NCBI GenBank assembly: GCA_024195265.1
Contig: JAJLRJ010000013.1
Span: forward strand, 17,926,021-17,990,020
Reading direction: 5' to 3'
DNA: 64,000 bases
Origin: Dendrophyllia cribrosa
Lineage: Eukaryota > Cnidaria > Anthozoa > Scleractinia > Dendrophylliidae
Below, in pieces: positions 27,101 through 31,887 of this stretch (its first letter is position 1; each line of letters opens with the position of its first letter). A program made the translations under genes and the position numbers. The notes beneath the pieces are model-generated. The model was not told the DNA's origin. It ran no database searches and worked only from the letters and a program-made list of their open reading frames with translations.

Positions 27101-27655
27101 AGATCGAAAGAAGGTAAGCGATTGGTAGGAAATTCCGATAACAATGTATGCGAGAATTTCTCCAGTAAAGCCACTGAATTGTCCAGAAGAAATGGCCGAC
27201 AAAATTCTTCAACCAAGGATACATCTGGTAGACGGAGGTCATTTTATGATAAGTTAAGTGCTGATTTGAAGCAGTTGAAGCGAAAACCCCTACAAAAAAA
27301 TGACAGAAAGTCACAGAAGAAGCGATGGGGAGAACATTGCGATAACAGGACATCTATTATTCCAACCACAAAAGCAAAAGAAGAGTCAAGAGAAATTGCG
27401 CGTCTAAAACCACCACTAACCAAGGCAAAGGGAAAAAGAAGAATACTCTTCGATAGAGTAAGCATCGCTTTGAAGCAGATGAGGGGCACACCCTTTACGG
27501 AAAGAGACAGAAAATTACAACTGAAGAAGTTACACCGGAGAGAGAAGATTTTGTCAGAGCTATTAGATAGAATCATGCACGATGAAGACGCTGAAGAACG
27601 GCAAGCTAAGTGCGCTGAAAAAAGGGCTATTCTTTCACTTTACAAAACAATATGA
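3345..27655 (+). CDS. Polycystin-1-like receptor-channel, C-terminal eight exons
   Basis: Eight exons (3345-3470, 9916-10117, 13254-13502, 14163-14888, 18366-18605, 21206-22453, 23213-23381, 25851-27655) read as one protein of about 1,587 residues, open at its N-terminus. Polycystin-1 family members are membrane receptors that pair with polycystin-2-type channels, often at cilia; PKDREJ and PKD1L relatives share the same layout. Domains in order: GAIN region, GPS cleavage motif with two flanking cysteines, first membrane segment, PLAT domain, a cluster of membrane segments, extracellular polycystin domain, six-helix channel-like core, and a long basic tail. Nearly all introns are phase 0. The exon 2/exon 3 junction is out of phase by one base (see exon 2). 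N-terminal exons (PKD, REJ or lectin domains) would lie upstream. Which paralogue it is cannot be decided. Intron DNA is mostly transposons. Confidence 0.9.
3600..3666 (+). repeat. G-rich minisatellite with quadruplex potential
   Basis: Units of GGGGCAGAGGGGCG and variants repeat about four to five times, with many runs of four G. The plus strand satisfies the general G-quadruplex pattern. It lies in the intron just after polycystin exon 1. Confidence 0.7.
3791..4034. mobile_element. PIF/Harbinger-type MITE, 244 bp
   Basis: The ends GGGACGGACCATT and AATGGTCCGTCCC are inverted repeats, continued by TTTTTTGACGGGGG and CCCCCGTCAAAAAA. TTA flanks both sides (3788-3790, 4035-4037). A 3-bp TWA target duplication and GGG-starting ends are characteristic of PIF/Harbinger. 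The interior repeats AAATAAATTGTTTGC three times and has no coding capacity. Confidence 0.85.
4170..4290 (+). repeat. Dispersed repeat, plus-oriented copy
   Basis: This stretch (ATGTTCAAAATAACC, AGGTCGTTTCTTCGTTG, TACCATGGTAACAC) is matched in reverse complement at 9735-9862 (GGTCATTTTGAACAT, AAGAAACGACCT, GTTACCATGGCAAC). The two diverged inverted copies lie 5.5 kb apart in the same intron. Family not identified. Confidence 0.65.
4665..4766 (+). repeat. Tandem duplication of a 51-bp unit
   Basis: A 51-bp unit beginning ACAAGTTTGCGGCAACTTTA is present twice in a row, from 4665 and from 4716, with no difference seen by eye. It is a recent local duplication. Apart from this, 4290-5270 shows no recognised element or exon. 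Confidence 0.9.
5268..5418. mobile_element. Small TIR element
   Basis: GCAGGCGTTTT at 5281 pairs with AAAACGCCTGC ending at 5405. The pairing extends outward imperfectly (ATAGGCTTTGCTG against its counterpart ending near 5418). The interior is pyrimidine-rich with an AAGATGGCGGC motif. From 5419 to 6590 nothing was recognised; 6060-6140 is C-rich. Confidence 0.5.
6596..7569 (-). pseudogene. Non-LTR retrotransposon reverse transcriptase, inverted 5' segment
   Basis: The minus strand encodes about 325 residues of a CR1/L2/Jockey-type reverse transcriptase that begins inside the domain at [17 protein letters not shown]. It then has [13 protein letters not shown], the catalytic YADDT and the thumb/connection region ([27 protein letters not shown]). 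It stops making family sense at [11 protein letters not shown] near 6596. The missing last residues are found on the opposite strand immediately beyond the other end, at 7570. The N-terminal endonuclease is absent. The frame is intact over the preserved segment, so the insertion is fairly young. It lies in a polycystin intron. Confidence 0.92.
7570..7785 (+). mobile_element. Same non-LTR element: C-terminus, 3' UTR and ATTG tail
   Basis: On the plus strand, 7574 onward reads [14 protein letters not shown] then SLKSFISYL and a stop. This is the expected C-terminus of the reverse transcriptase on the opposite strand at 6596-7569. A ~130-bp 3' UTR follows, ending GACTAAATAAAGATGATTG with a short TGAT/ATTG microsatellite tail (7763-7785). 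The same 3' UTR occurs in reverse complement at 13841-14003. The two opposed segments form one insertion with an internal inversion. Confidence 0.9.
7848..8013. repeat. Foldback hairpin, ~65-bp arms
   Basis: GCCCAATTTCGATATATT on the left pairs with AATACATCGAAATTGGGC on the right. Pairing continues through CAACTTGAAACAAAAGAC and its complement and through AGGGGAAT/ATTCCCC, leaving a loop of about 20 bp. It is a MITE-like foldback with no coding capacity. Confidence 0.8.
8209..8310 (+). repeat. Poly-C tracts
   Basis: Runs of 6-16 C (8212-8225, 8259-8272, 8281-8297) are separated by short pyrimidine-rich pieces. The minus strand has strong quadruplex potential. From 8311 to 9734 no gene or element was recognised. 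Confidence 0.8.
9735..9862 (-). repeat. Dispersed repeat, inverted partner of 4170-4290
   Basis: In reverse complement it matches 4170-4290 across TACCATGG(T/C)AACA, the AAACGACCT segment and the GACC...CATATTTT stretch. It is a diverged copy of an unnamed repeat, ending about 50 bp before the next polycystin exon. Confidence 0.65.
9916..10117 (+). CDS. Polycystin exon 2 (GAIN helical region), junction out of phase
   Basis: The acceptor CGTTCAG ends at 9915. The exon reads [14 protein letters not shown]...[18 protein letters not shown]...ADEASRVIE, the helical first half of a GAIN domain, and joins exon 1 in phase 0. The only good donor is GAAT|GTAAAA after 10117, giving phase 1, whereas exon 3 starts at phase 0. 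Either a small exon was missed between them, or a one-base change has damaged the junction. The sequence RVIE followed by GINAVKRC reads as one continuous helix, favouring a direct join. The 10301-12703 palindrome lies in the intron that follows. Confidence 0.75.
10777..11179 (-). pseudogene. Exon-like segment, left palindrome arm (frameshifted copy)
   Basis: After an acceptor TTTATTGCAG the minus strand reads [20 protein letters not shown]...[12 protein letters not shown] and hits a TGA. A frame change of two bases gives [20 protein letters not shown]...[17 protein letters not shown] and a stop. The right arm has the same protein without the break. Family not recognised; no catalytic motif is obvious. 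Confidence 0.55.
11823..12227 (+). CDS. Unrecognised 3'-terminal exon, right palindrome arm (intact copy)
   Basis: A good acceptor (TTTTATTGTAG) precedes 11823. The reading is open for 134 codons to a TAA at 12225-12227: [58 protein letters not shown], then an [18 protein letters not shown] helix and [17 protein letters not shown]. It looks like the last exon of a gene whose other exons are not seen. A polyadenylation signal is not obvious. It is unrelated to polycystin, and the phase does not allow it to be spliced into that gene as a middle exon. The mirrored left copy is frameshifted, so this may be a captured or relic exon. Confidence 0.4.
   Translation, partial: GRGKPLKLVTGAENLDQVLILMKISPKHAKRPRCLFCRARNVSPPDDDYSTYCNFYICSRSNSDAEVLKKLSTFILENYNRIQASIETFWKSRRVMQMTFGTTDNYVNTLSMADYNLFSLAIPEDTHTFELITR
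13254..13502 (+). CDS. Polycystin exon 3 (GAIN domain)
   Basis: Flanked by acceptor TTCTTTTTCAG and donor CAG|GTAAAAA, it has 83 codons, phase 0 at both ends. It reads [19 protein letters not shown], then the strand region [18 protein letters not shown] and [16 protein letters not shown]. This is the helical-to-beta transition of a GAIN domain, which folds around and cuts the GPS site. The next exon continues in frame. Confidence 0.9.
13796..13817 (+). repeat. Poly-C run of 22
   Basis: An uninterrupted run of about 22 C lies between exon 3 and a retrotransposon tail. Its exact length is likely to vary between individuals and assemblies. Confidence 0.85.
13841..14003 (-). mobile_element. 5'-truncated non-LTR element, 3' tail only
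   Basis: The reverse complement of this stretch matches the 3' UTR and ATTG-repeat tail at about 7613-7785 almost base for base, from GACAAGCCTGAAATCG to AAAGATGATTGATTG. Only ~160 bp of the 3' end inserted. It lies in the intron before exon 4, antisense to the gene. Confidence 0.9.
14163..14888 (+). CDS. Polycystin exon 4 (GAIN beta region to start of GPS)
   Basis: 242 codons between TTTGTAG and CAG|GTAAGAA, phase 0 at both ends. It begins [12 protein letters not shown], the segment just after the GAIN helices, then a long beta-rich stretch ([33 protein letters not shown]). A basic variable loop ([16 protein letters not shown]) follows, then [18 protein letters not shown], where the tryptophan and the first GPS cysteine are placed as expected. 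The basic loop with two RSC repeats is an expansion between the two parts. It ends at WTTEGCQ, completed in the next exon. Confidence 0.93.
14935..15070. mobile_element. Palindromic MITE
   Basis: CAGTTTGCAAAAATTTTGAA and CCCCCCAAAATATATCATTA on the left pair with their complements on the right (TAATGATATATATTTGGGGG, TTCAAAATGTTTGCAAACAG). The centre of about 35 bp is unpaired. It sits directly against a TA microsatellite, consistent with a TA target. Confidence 0.8.
15062..15117. repeat. (TA)n microsatellite
   Basis: About 27 TA units run uninterrupted. They separate the palindromic MITE from copy 1 of the ~1.25-kb repeat. Copies 2 and 3 of that repeat are preceded by short TATATA. Confidence 0.95.
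15118..16365 (+). repeat. ~1.25-kb interspersed repeat, copy 1
   Basis: It starts at AAGGTCGGAAGCACAACA and ends with the hairpin GGGCCTTCGGCCCG near 16350. Copies 2 (56742-58276) and 3 (59088-60765) follow the same order on the same strand. Shared landmarks are ATTAAGATTGACGACCGGGC, CTTTCGAAAAATTTTAT, CCCATCGAAAAATGTA, paired GCGTCATACGCGCATG / GACGTCATACGCGC sites, and TTCCGCTAGCCATGACCATG. There is no long frame and no clear TIR. The 3' end is GC-rich with two CRE-like TGACGTCA-type words. Family not identified. From 16366 to 17122 nothing was recognised. Confidence 0.85.
17123..18135 (-). mobile_element. Ginger-like DNA transposon relic with DDE integrase fragment
   Basis: The ends TGTTGTGGTTCAA and TTCAAACCACAACA are inverted. 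They continue through TTTGGTTTGAAAATTTTC and AAACCAGTTT, giving TIRs of about 50 bp, flanked by TA-rich sequence. On the minus strand (about 18020-17620) an integrase core is readable: [44 protein letters not shown], then after a frameshift CDNGR and FKNETVQNF, then [20 protein letters not shown]. The first two acidic positions (IDLMDF, CDNG) are visible; the third, normally V-E-R, reads VGCSNR, so the glutamate is lost. This matches Ginger/KRBA2-type integrases. It is internally deleted and inactive. The same ends bound a 159-bp element in both arms of the large inverted repeat. Confidence 0.8.
18135..18178. repeat. (TA)n microsatellite
   Basis: About 20 TA units lie directly after the right end of the Ginger-like element, so that element probably inserted in, or extended, a TA-rich target. 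Confidence 0.9.
18366..18605 (+). CDS. Polycystin exon 5 (GPS cleavage site and first membrane segment)
   Basis: 80 codons, phase 0 at both ends, after TTTCCGCAG and before AGA|GTAAGTT. It reads [27 protein letters not shown] is the canonical GPS, cut between leucine and threonine by the GAIN domain (threonine at about residue 452 of the visible protein). After ~30 residues a hydrophobic stretch [20 protein letters not shown] forms the first membrane helix, followed by a basic cytoplasmic start ([11 protein letters not shown]). All residues needed for autoproteolysis (H, L, T) are present, so cleavage is likely. Confidence 0.95.
19300..19492 (-). repeat. Inverted repeat copy, partner of 20600-20750
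   Basis: In reverse complement this C-rich stretch matches 20600-20750: CGTCTAG(G/A)AGA, then GAACATTG, CGATATG(T/C)AATG and CTCACCTGCCTTACC/GTCACCTGCCTTACC. Both copies lie in the same polycystin intron, ~1.2 kb apart and diverged. Between them (19500-20600) no other element or exon was recognised. Confidence 0.65.
20600..20750 (+). repeat. Inverted repeat copy, partner of 19300-19492
   Basis: See the partner copy. The shared core is CGATATGCAATG and CACCTGCCTTACC. A GGTGTTTCC word just upstream (20567) resembles the minisatellite that follows. Confidence 0.65.
20755..20940 (+). repeat. GTTCCGGGGT minisatellite, ~10-11 bp period
   Basis: About 16 units of (G)GTTCCGGGGT with small changes run from 20760 to 20935. 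The minus strand happens to be open as a proline/threonine/asparagine-rich frame, but this follows from the period and is not evidence of a gene. It lies 265 bp before polycystin exon 6. Confidence 0.9.
21206..22453 (+). CDS. Polycystin exon 6 (PLAT domain and transmembrane cluster)
   Basis: 416 codons, phase 0 at both ends (TTTTAG before; AAG|GTACGC after). The first ~120 residues are a PLAT/LH2 beta-sandwich ([38 protein letters not shown]), a cytoplasmic lipid- or protein-binding domain after the first helix. Membrane segments follow: [53 protein letters not shown], and a later [17 protein letters not shown]. The exon ends in [19 protein letters not shown], the start of the extracellular polycystin domain. 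The layout fits polycystin-1-type (11 helices) rather than polycystin-2-type proteins. Confidence 0.95.
23213..23381 (+). CDS. Polycystin exon 7 (polycystin extracellular domain)
   Basis: 56 codons plus one base, between ATTTTAG and CCAA|GTAAGTA. It reads [20 protein letters not shown], then [20 protein letters not shown] and [11 protein letters not shown]. The W-x-W and GxPRxxQLRV motifs are hallmarks of the polycystin (TOP) domain between the first and second helices of the channel core. One base joins AG of the next exon to make a lysine codon. Confidence 0.95.
23548..25202. mobile_element. Non-autonomous DNA transposon with ~100-bp TIRs
   Basis: ATAGACCGTTTTCATAATTA at the left pairs with TAATTATGAAAACGGTCTAT at the right. 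Pairing continues through CAACTACCAGCATTCCTTGC and GCGCGAACCTTCGCGCAAAA. The element is 1,655 bp, lies in the intron between exons 7 and 8, and shows no convincing transposase. A clean target duplication is not visible. The interior has a short TGATTGATTGATT run near 24205. Confidence 0.8.
25851..27655 (+). CDS. Polycystin last exon (channel core and basic tail)
   Basis: The acceptor ATTACTTCAG ends at 25850 and the frame is open to TGA at 27653-27655 (601 codons). It continues the polycystin domain ([52 protein letters not shown]). The core follows: S1 [18 protein letters not shown]2 near [18 protein letters not shown]3-S4 with [13 protein letters not shown]5 [19 protein letters not shown], a degenerate pore loop, and S6 [20 protein letters not shown]. 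The ~220-residue tail is highly basic and carries three copies of a short motif ([32 protein letters not shown]). No EF-hand is visible, and no strong coiled coil of the human PKD1 type was identified. Confidence 0.95.
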
Positions 27656-27854
27656 TCATTGATGCTGCCATATATAGCAAGATATAAATCAGTATAGAAA
27701 GAAGTATATGTATTTCCTGGTGTGGCGGAAACTATTGTTGGTTAGTTATTGTGTTGTGTTATGGGTATTGTTTATTGTCTATTGTTGGTTAGCTATTGTG
27801 TTGTGTTATGGGTATTGTTTAGTGTCTATTGTTGGTTAGCTATTGTGTTATACC

Positions 27855-28016
27855 ATGCCCGATATATTTTCTTTTGTTAAAACAATAGAATATTAGAACA
27901 CAAAAGAACGACAATAGATTAGAATACAATGCCATAGAATATTTTAGAATACATAATTTTACCTAATACAATGGTGGTGTACAATGTACAATGGAGGTTA
28001 TAAATATATCGGGCAT
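27855..28016. mobile_element. MITE with ATGCCCGATATATTT ends
   Basis: ATGCCCGATATATTT at 27855 is the inverted counterpart of AAATATATCGGGCAT ending at 28016. The interior has AGAATA-type words and no coding capacity. It interrupts the 47-bp minisatellite. Confidence 0.75.
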
Positions 28017-28017
28017 C

Positions 28018-28184
28018 ATAGAGTGATTTTCCTTAGACCGTGAAACAGTATCTAGCAATTAATCAAAATTAGCCAAAATTACTTAAAACTGAACAAAAGA
28101 AAACAATGGAATTAGTGTCTAATAGTGTCTACTAGTGCCTACCAGCTTAGTAACTATTTCACGGTTTAAAGAAAATCACTCTAT
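28018..28184. mobile_element. 167-bp MITE with ATAGAGTGATTTTC ends
   Basis: ATAGAGTGATTTTCCTTAGA and CCGTGAAA pair with TTTCACGG and TTTAAAGAAAATCACTCTAT at the right end (~28-bp TIRs, one or two mismatches). It lies back to back with the preceding MITE inside the minisatellite. Confidence 0.8.
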
Positions 28185-28254
28185 GTATGTGGTTTGGGTA
28201 TTGTTTAGTGTCTATTGTTGCTTAGCTATTGTATTGTGGTTTGGGTATTGTTTA

Positions 28255-28355
28255 GTAGTATATCCAAACTGGCCTTTAATTAGTTTCACGGATCGCTGAT
28301 TAAGAATTTGGAAAGAATAGGACCCATTGTTCTGTGTATGAACAATGAGGTGGAT
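28255..28355 (+). repeat. Direct repeat, copy 1 (pairs with 28664-28760)
   Basis: AGTAGTATATCCAAACTGGC through AACAATGAGGTGGATC recurs at 28664-28760 with small differences. The copies bracket a ~310-bp stretch whose second part (28495-28663) is itself homologous to 35727-35893. Confidence 0.85.
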
Positions 28356-28494
28356 CCGAAGTACAGGCCAGGAAGGATATCACGAAAGGGGATGGGCGGG
28401 TGGGTACTTCAGATGGAAAATACTCATCGATCCTTCCTAACAACCCACAAACATCTCCACCCAACCCAGACTTCCCCTTCCTATTTCTCTTGAG

Positions 28495-28663
28495 AACGCG
28501 CTTCCAACGAGTGGCCGTGGGTTTTAACGGGAAAAGACGCCCACAAGATGGAGCAACTTACATTTATAGTCTTGAATATATTAACTGGTGTGAGTCCCAT
28601 GCTTTCTGTAACATTCAAGAGTTTAATCAGCTTCCGTGGAATATATTGGCCTGTTTGAATAGT
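28495..28663 (+). repeat. Copy of arm segment 35727-35893
   Basis: GAACGCGCTTCCAACGAGTG, then the GCCCACAA(G/A)ATGGAGCAAC word and TGTGAGTCCCATGCTTTCTG, match 35727-35893 in the same orientation and 49081-49247 in the opposite one. It lies just outside the left arm, so the arm's inner sequence also occurs at its outer flank. Confidence 0.85.
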
Positions 28664-28760
28664 AGTATATCCAAACTGGCCTTTGTTTCACAGATCGCTG
28701 ATTAAGAATTGGGAAAGAATTGGACCCATTGTTCTGTGTATGAACAATGAGGTGGATCAC
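28664..28760 (+). repeat. Direct repeat, copy 2
   Basis: Second copy of 28255-28355. It differs mainly by loss of a few bases in CCTTT(AATTA)GTTTCAC. Confidence 0.85.
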
Positions 28761-28943
28761 TCCGCAAGGCACGTGGATCGTAGTCCCGCAGCTTCCTCCC
28801 ACCCAAGCGACCCATTTTCCCATATCTCACTATCCTTCCCCAAATCTTACTCCCAAAATAAACATTGCACCTCAACGGTAACATTGTATTTCTAGCTGTT
28901 CCATGTGGTCCCCTTTGGGTCACGTGCCCATATGGGGAGGGAT

Positions 28944-28983
28944 GGGGGGGGGGGGGGGGGGGGGGGGGAGGGGCGGGGGGAGT
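28944..28983 (+). repeat. Poly-G tract
   Basis: A run of about 25 G is followed by AGGGGCGGGGGGAG. Open frames across it (poly-Gly, poly-Pro) are artefacts. From 28761 to 29160 no gene was recognised. Confidence 0.85.
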
Positions 28984-29298
28984 CGTGCCTGATGCAGCAC
29001 AAAGCTGTTCCTTCACAGCGATACGTTCATTATCCGGGACTGATGCCTCATCACAGGTCCCCTGGAGGGTTGTCAATTGGATTACCCGTTCGTGAAATGA
29101 TGCGACTGCTACCATCGGATTTAAATTGGGTACAATCTCCCATTCAGGCACTAGATACTGCTCACAACGTTGACGCTTGGATGGCAGCTAAAAGAAACCG
29201 AAGAGAAGACGGGTGAGAGCTGGGATCCCCCCCGGGGAATAGTAGAGGGTAAGAGTCCCGGCGCAACTGCAAGAGTCGGGCGCAAAGGGCTTTAGCTA

Positions 29299-29562
29299 CA
29301 ATTAGCTGCAAAACTGTTGAGACACTCTGACAAAAAACACTCACTTTTATAAAAAATGATGCCTCGAAAAACGAAAGAACAATATATTTCCCTCACAACC
29401 CCCCCTCCCCCGTTCAATGTTGTTAGTCAAAGTTTTGGACATGGCGCCGGTCACAAAACAACATTGATGAGGGGGGAGGGGTAAGGAAAGGTAGCAATGG
29501 TGCACTTCTTCCAAAAAAGCACTTGTGAATGAAAGTGTCTCAACTACTTTTGCAGCTAATTG
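29299..29562 (+). mobile_element. 264-bp TIR element, left copy of a direct pair
   Basis: The ends CAATTAGCTGCAAAACTGTT and the complement ending AGTTTTGCAGCTAATTG-like pair for about 28 bp. An identical copy in the same orientation lies at 30937-31200. TA precedes this copy (29297-29298) and follows the second (31201-31202). The interior has a second inverted pair around CAATGTTGTT. Confidence 0.88.
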
Positions 29563-30936
29563 TCTGAATATATACTAACTTCTGTAAACGATTGCCGCAA
29601 GCTCTCCAGGCCTACAGGTATGCGAGTAGTAGCAATAGATTGAGAAAAGACCGTTTTATTATATTTGTCGCGTGAGGGGGTAAAAATATATTCGAATATC
29701 ATTAAAAATGAGAACGCAAAAATGTTCGAAAATCGAAGTTCGTCAGTGACACAACAATAGAAGTTGATATCAACGGTGATTTCAAAGTTACGTTTTTTAC
29801 CAGCCAAATAGATGCCACTACGAGGGCATATATAAAATGTTTAAAAGAAAACAGTTATCTTACAGTGAAAGAAATCACACAAAAATGCTCCGTGTCTCGC
29901 GCGACGTTTTACAGATGCTTGAATGCTGAGAAAAAATCAAAAACAAAAAGGCCAGGGAGACCTCGAAAAATCACACTGGCGTGATTGTTCTTTGTGCCCG
30001 CGCAAAAACTAATCTATGTTTCTGTTGGTTCAATTTTCTTCTTATGACCAACTCACACGCAACCATCCTTAAACAACATGTGTAACTAATAAACGATCTC
30101 AGTTAAATTGTGATATATTGTATTGTTGTAATTTGCTGACGGTATACCCGTGTGAGACGGTCTACCATCGAAAGTATAAAGGATATGTTTTATACTCTAT
30201 ATATTTCTGTTGGTAGACCGTGGTAGTCCGTGGTAGATCGTCATATATCATCATATATTGTCATATAGCTTAGTGTAAAGCTAAAGCCAGAGTACAATAT
30301 AGAAATGCACAACAAAAATTATTATGCCCCGCACTTTGCATTCAAATTAATGCAAGTTCACCTTATAGGCTGCAGTGTACCATATACAAATTTTGCCACC
30401 CCAAGAGCAATTCTCGAAAGGGTTTCATTTTTGTCATTAGTGTTAAATATCACTACTAATCGGCAGTAGTAAATTTATAGAGGTGTGCATTCCTGCGTTT
30501 GGCATGGTGATATGCAAATTAGCAAATTTTCAGTACCCGATCACTATGTCAGGTATCGCATAATTGAGCACTTTTTCTCTACTTTTCGAGTCCATTACGC
30601 TCAATTGCAACACCTTGAACGCGAATTTACTCTCAAAATATTTCACCTATGTTCCTATAAGGCTACAAAAACATCTAAAACTCGTGAACTTGAATGCAAC
30701 ACAAAACGTCAAGCGTATATTGAAGCATATACCATTTCGAATGCATTAATTAGTGCAATTTATGTCTAATGCAAACACAAAAAACCCCAGTTATTCTCTT
30801 GCCATTTTAGAATTCGTAGCATGGTGAATATTAGAGCTGGATTTTTTCAAACACCCTGCAGTCATGCAAAACTTACACAAGTTTCAACATGATTAGCCTT
30901 GTCCGTTGTAAGTTATTAAGCGGTGAACGCCTCAGA
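29563..30936 (+). mobile_element. 1.37-kb segment bracketed by the two 264-bp copies
   Basis: The segment begins TCTGA and ends TCAGA and carries a transposase helix-turn-helix relic at 29712-29984. The rest (29985-30936) is AT-rich with no recognised frame. The whole block 29299-31200 is absent from the right arm, which keeps the empty site (GGGGCTAGCTAAAGCCC at about 53236-53252). Confidence 0.8.
29712..29984 (+). pseudogene. Tc1/mariner-like transposase N-terminal HTH fragment
   Basis: A frame without an ATG runs from 29712 to a TGA at 29982-29984 (about 90 residues). It contains LKENSYLTVKEITQKC then SVSRATFYRCLNAEKK, a helix-turn-helix with the turn around CSVSRAT. RPGRPRK, an AT-hook-like motif often seen between the two DNA-binding helices of Tc1/mariner and related transposases, follows. 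The catalytic DDE/D domain is missing. With the TA target site this suggests a Tc1/mariner relative, but resolvase-type HTHs look similar. Confidence 0.6.
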
Positions 30937-31200
30937 CAATTAGCTGCAAAACTGTTGAGACACTCTGACAAAAAACACTCACTTTTATAAAAAATGATGC
31001 CTCGAAAAACGAAAGAACAATATATTTCCCTCACAACCCCCCCTCCCCCGTTCAATGTTGTTAGTCAAAGTTTTGGACATGGCGCCGGTCACAAAACAAC
31101 ATTGATGAGGGGGGAGGGGTAAGGAAAGGTAGCAATGGTGCACTTCTTCCAAAAAAGCACTTGTGAATGAAAGTGTCTCAACTACTTTTGCAGCTAATTG
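30937..31200 (+). mobile_element. 264-bp TIR element, right copy of the direct pair
   Basis: By eye this is the same sequence as 29299-29562, including the C-rich CCCCCCCTCCCCCGTTCAAT stretch. It is followed by TA and then TAGCCCCGGG-type arm sequence. The identity of the pair implies very recent duplication or gene conversion. Confidence 0.9.
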
Positions 31201-31329
31201 TAGCCCCGGGACAATTAACCTCAATGGTGGAAAAAGGTGGGGAGCCCCCCTGCGTGTGTGGTCCATAAAAGAAAGAAAAAAAAAACAAATGAATCCAATA
31301 GAGGATAAACACTGAGTTCATCTACCGCC

Positions 31330-31878
31330 AAACACACTTAATTAACACCAGAACCTAATCCAGAATTCGTCCCCGGCCAGAGAGGCCCAAAGAGTGAACA
31401 AGTTTCCACTGAACACTGAGTTCAAACTATCACCAAACACACCTAATTACCTCATGGCCTAGATCAGTATTCGTGCCCGATCAGAGAGGCCCACACCTAA
31501 ATAAATTTCCACCGAAAACTGAGCTCAACTATTGCCAAAGCACCTAATTGACACCTGAACGTAGTTTAGTATTCGTGCCCGGCCAGGGGGCCCCAAACGT
31601 AGATAAATTTCCACCGAATGTCAAGTTCAGATATTGCCAAACACGCTAAATTGACACCTGAACTGTAGTTTAGTACTCGTATCCGGTCAGGGGGGTCCAA
31701 ACGTAAATAACTTTACACCGAACACCAAGTTTAGCTATTGCCAAACACACCTAATTGGCACGTGAGCTTAGTTCAGTATTCGTGCCCGGCCAGAGAAACC
31801 AAAAGTAAATAAATGTCCACCGAACCTTGAGTTCTGCTATAACCAAACACACCTAATTAGCATCTGAACCTTGTTCAG
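31330..31878 (+). repeat. ~102-bp tandem units, outer block of the left arm
   Basis: About five diverged units read AAACACACCTAATT..CACCTGAACC..AGTTCAGTATTCGTGCCCGG. They belong to the same family as the block at 33200-35505 but have more changes. The right arm counterpart is 52567-53160. Confidence 0.9.
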
Positions 31879-31887
31879 TATTCGTTC

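Larger units (their letters stand above)
27720..28262 (+). repeat. 47-bp minisatellite interrupted by two nested MITEs
   Basis: A 47-bp unit (TCTATTGTTGGTTAGCTATT then GTGTTGTG..TTGGGTATTGTTTAGTG) occurs about 2.5 times from 27732 and again at 28188-28262. The same unit appears singly at 35895-35945 and inverted at 49023-49080. It starts 65 bp after the polycystin stop. Confidence 0.8.

Noticed and set aside
28865..29216. Glycine- or proline-rich open frames across the poly-G tract
   Set aside because: Products of the homopolymer run; no conserved flanks or splice signals.
29299..31200. LTR retrotransposon reading of the two 264-bp direct repeats
   Set aside because: Each repeat has its own inverted ends, the flanking duplication is only TA, and there is no primer-binding site, polypurine tract or gag-pol between them.
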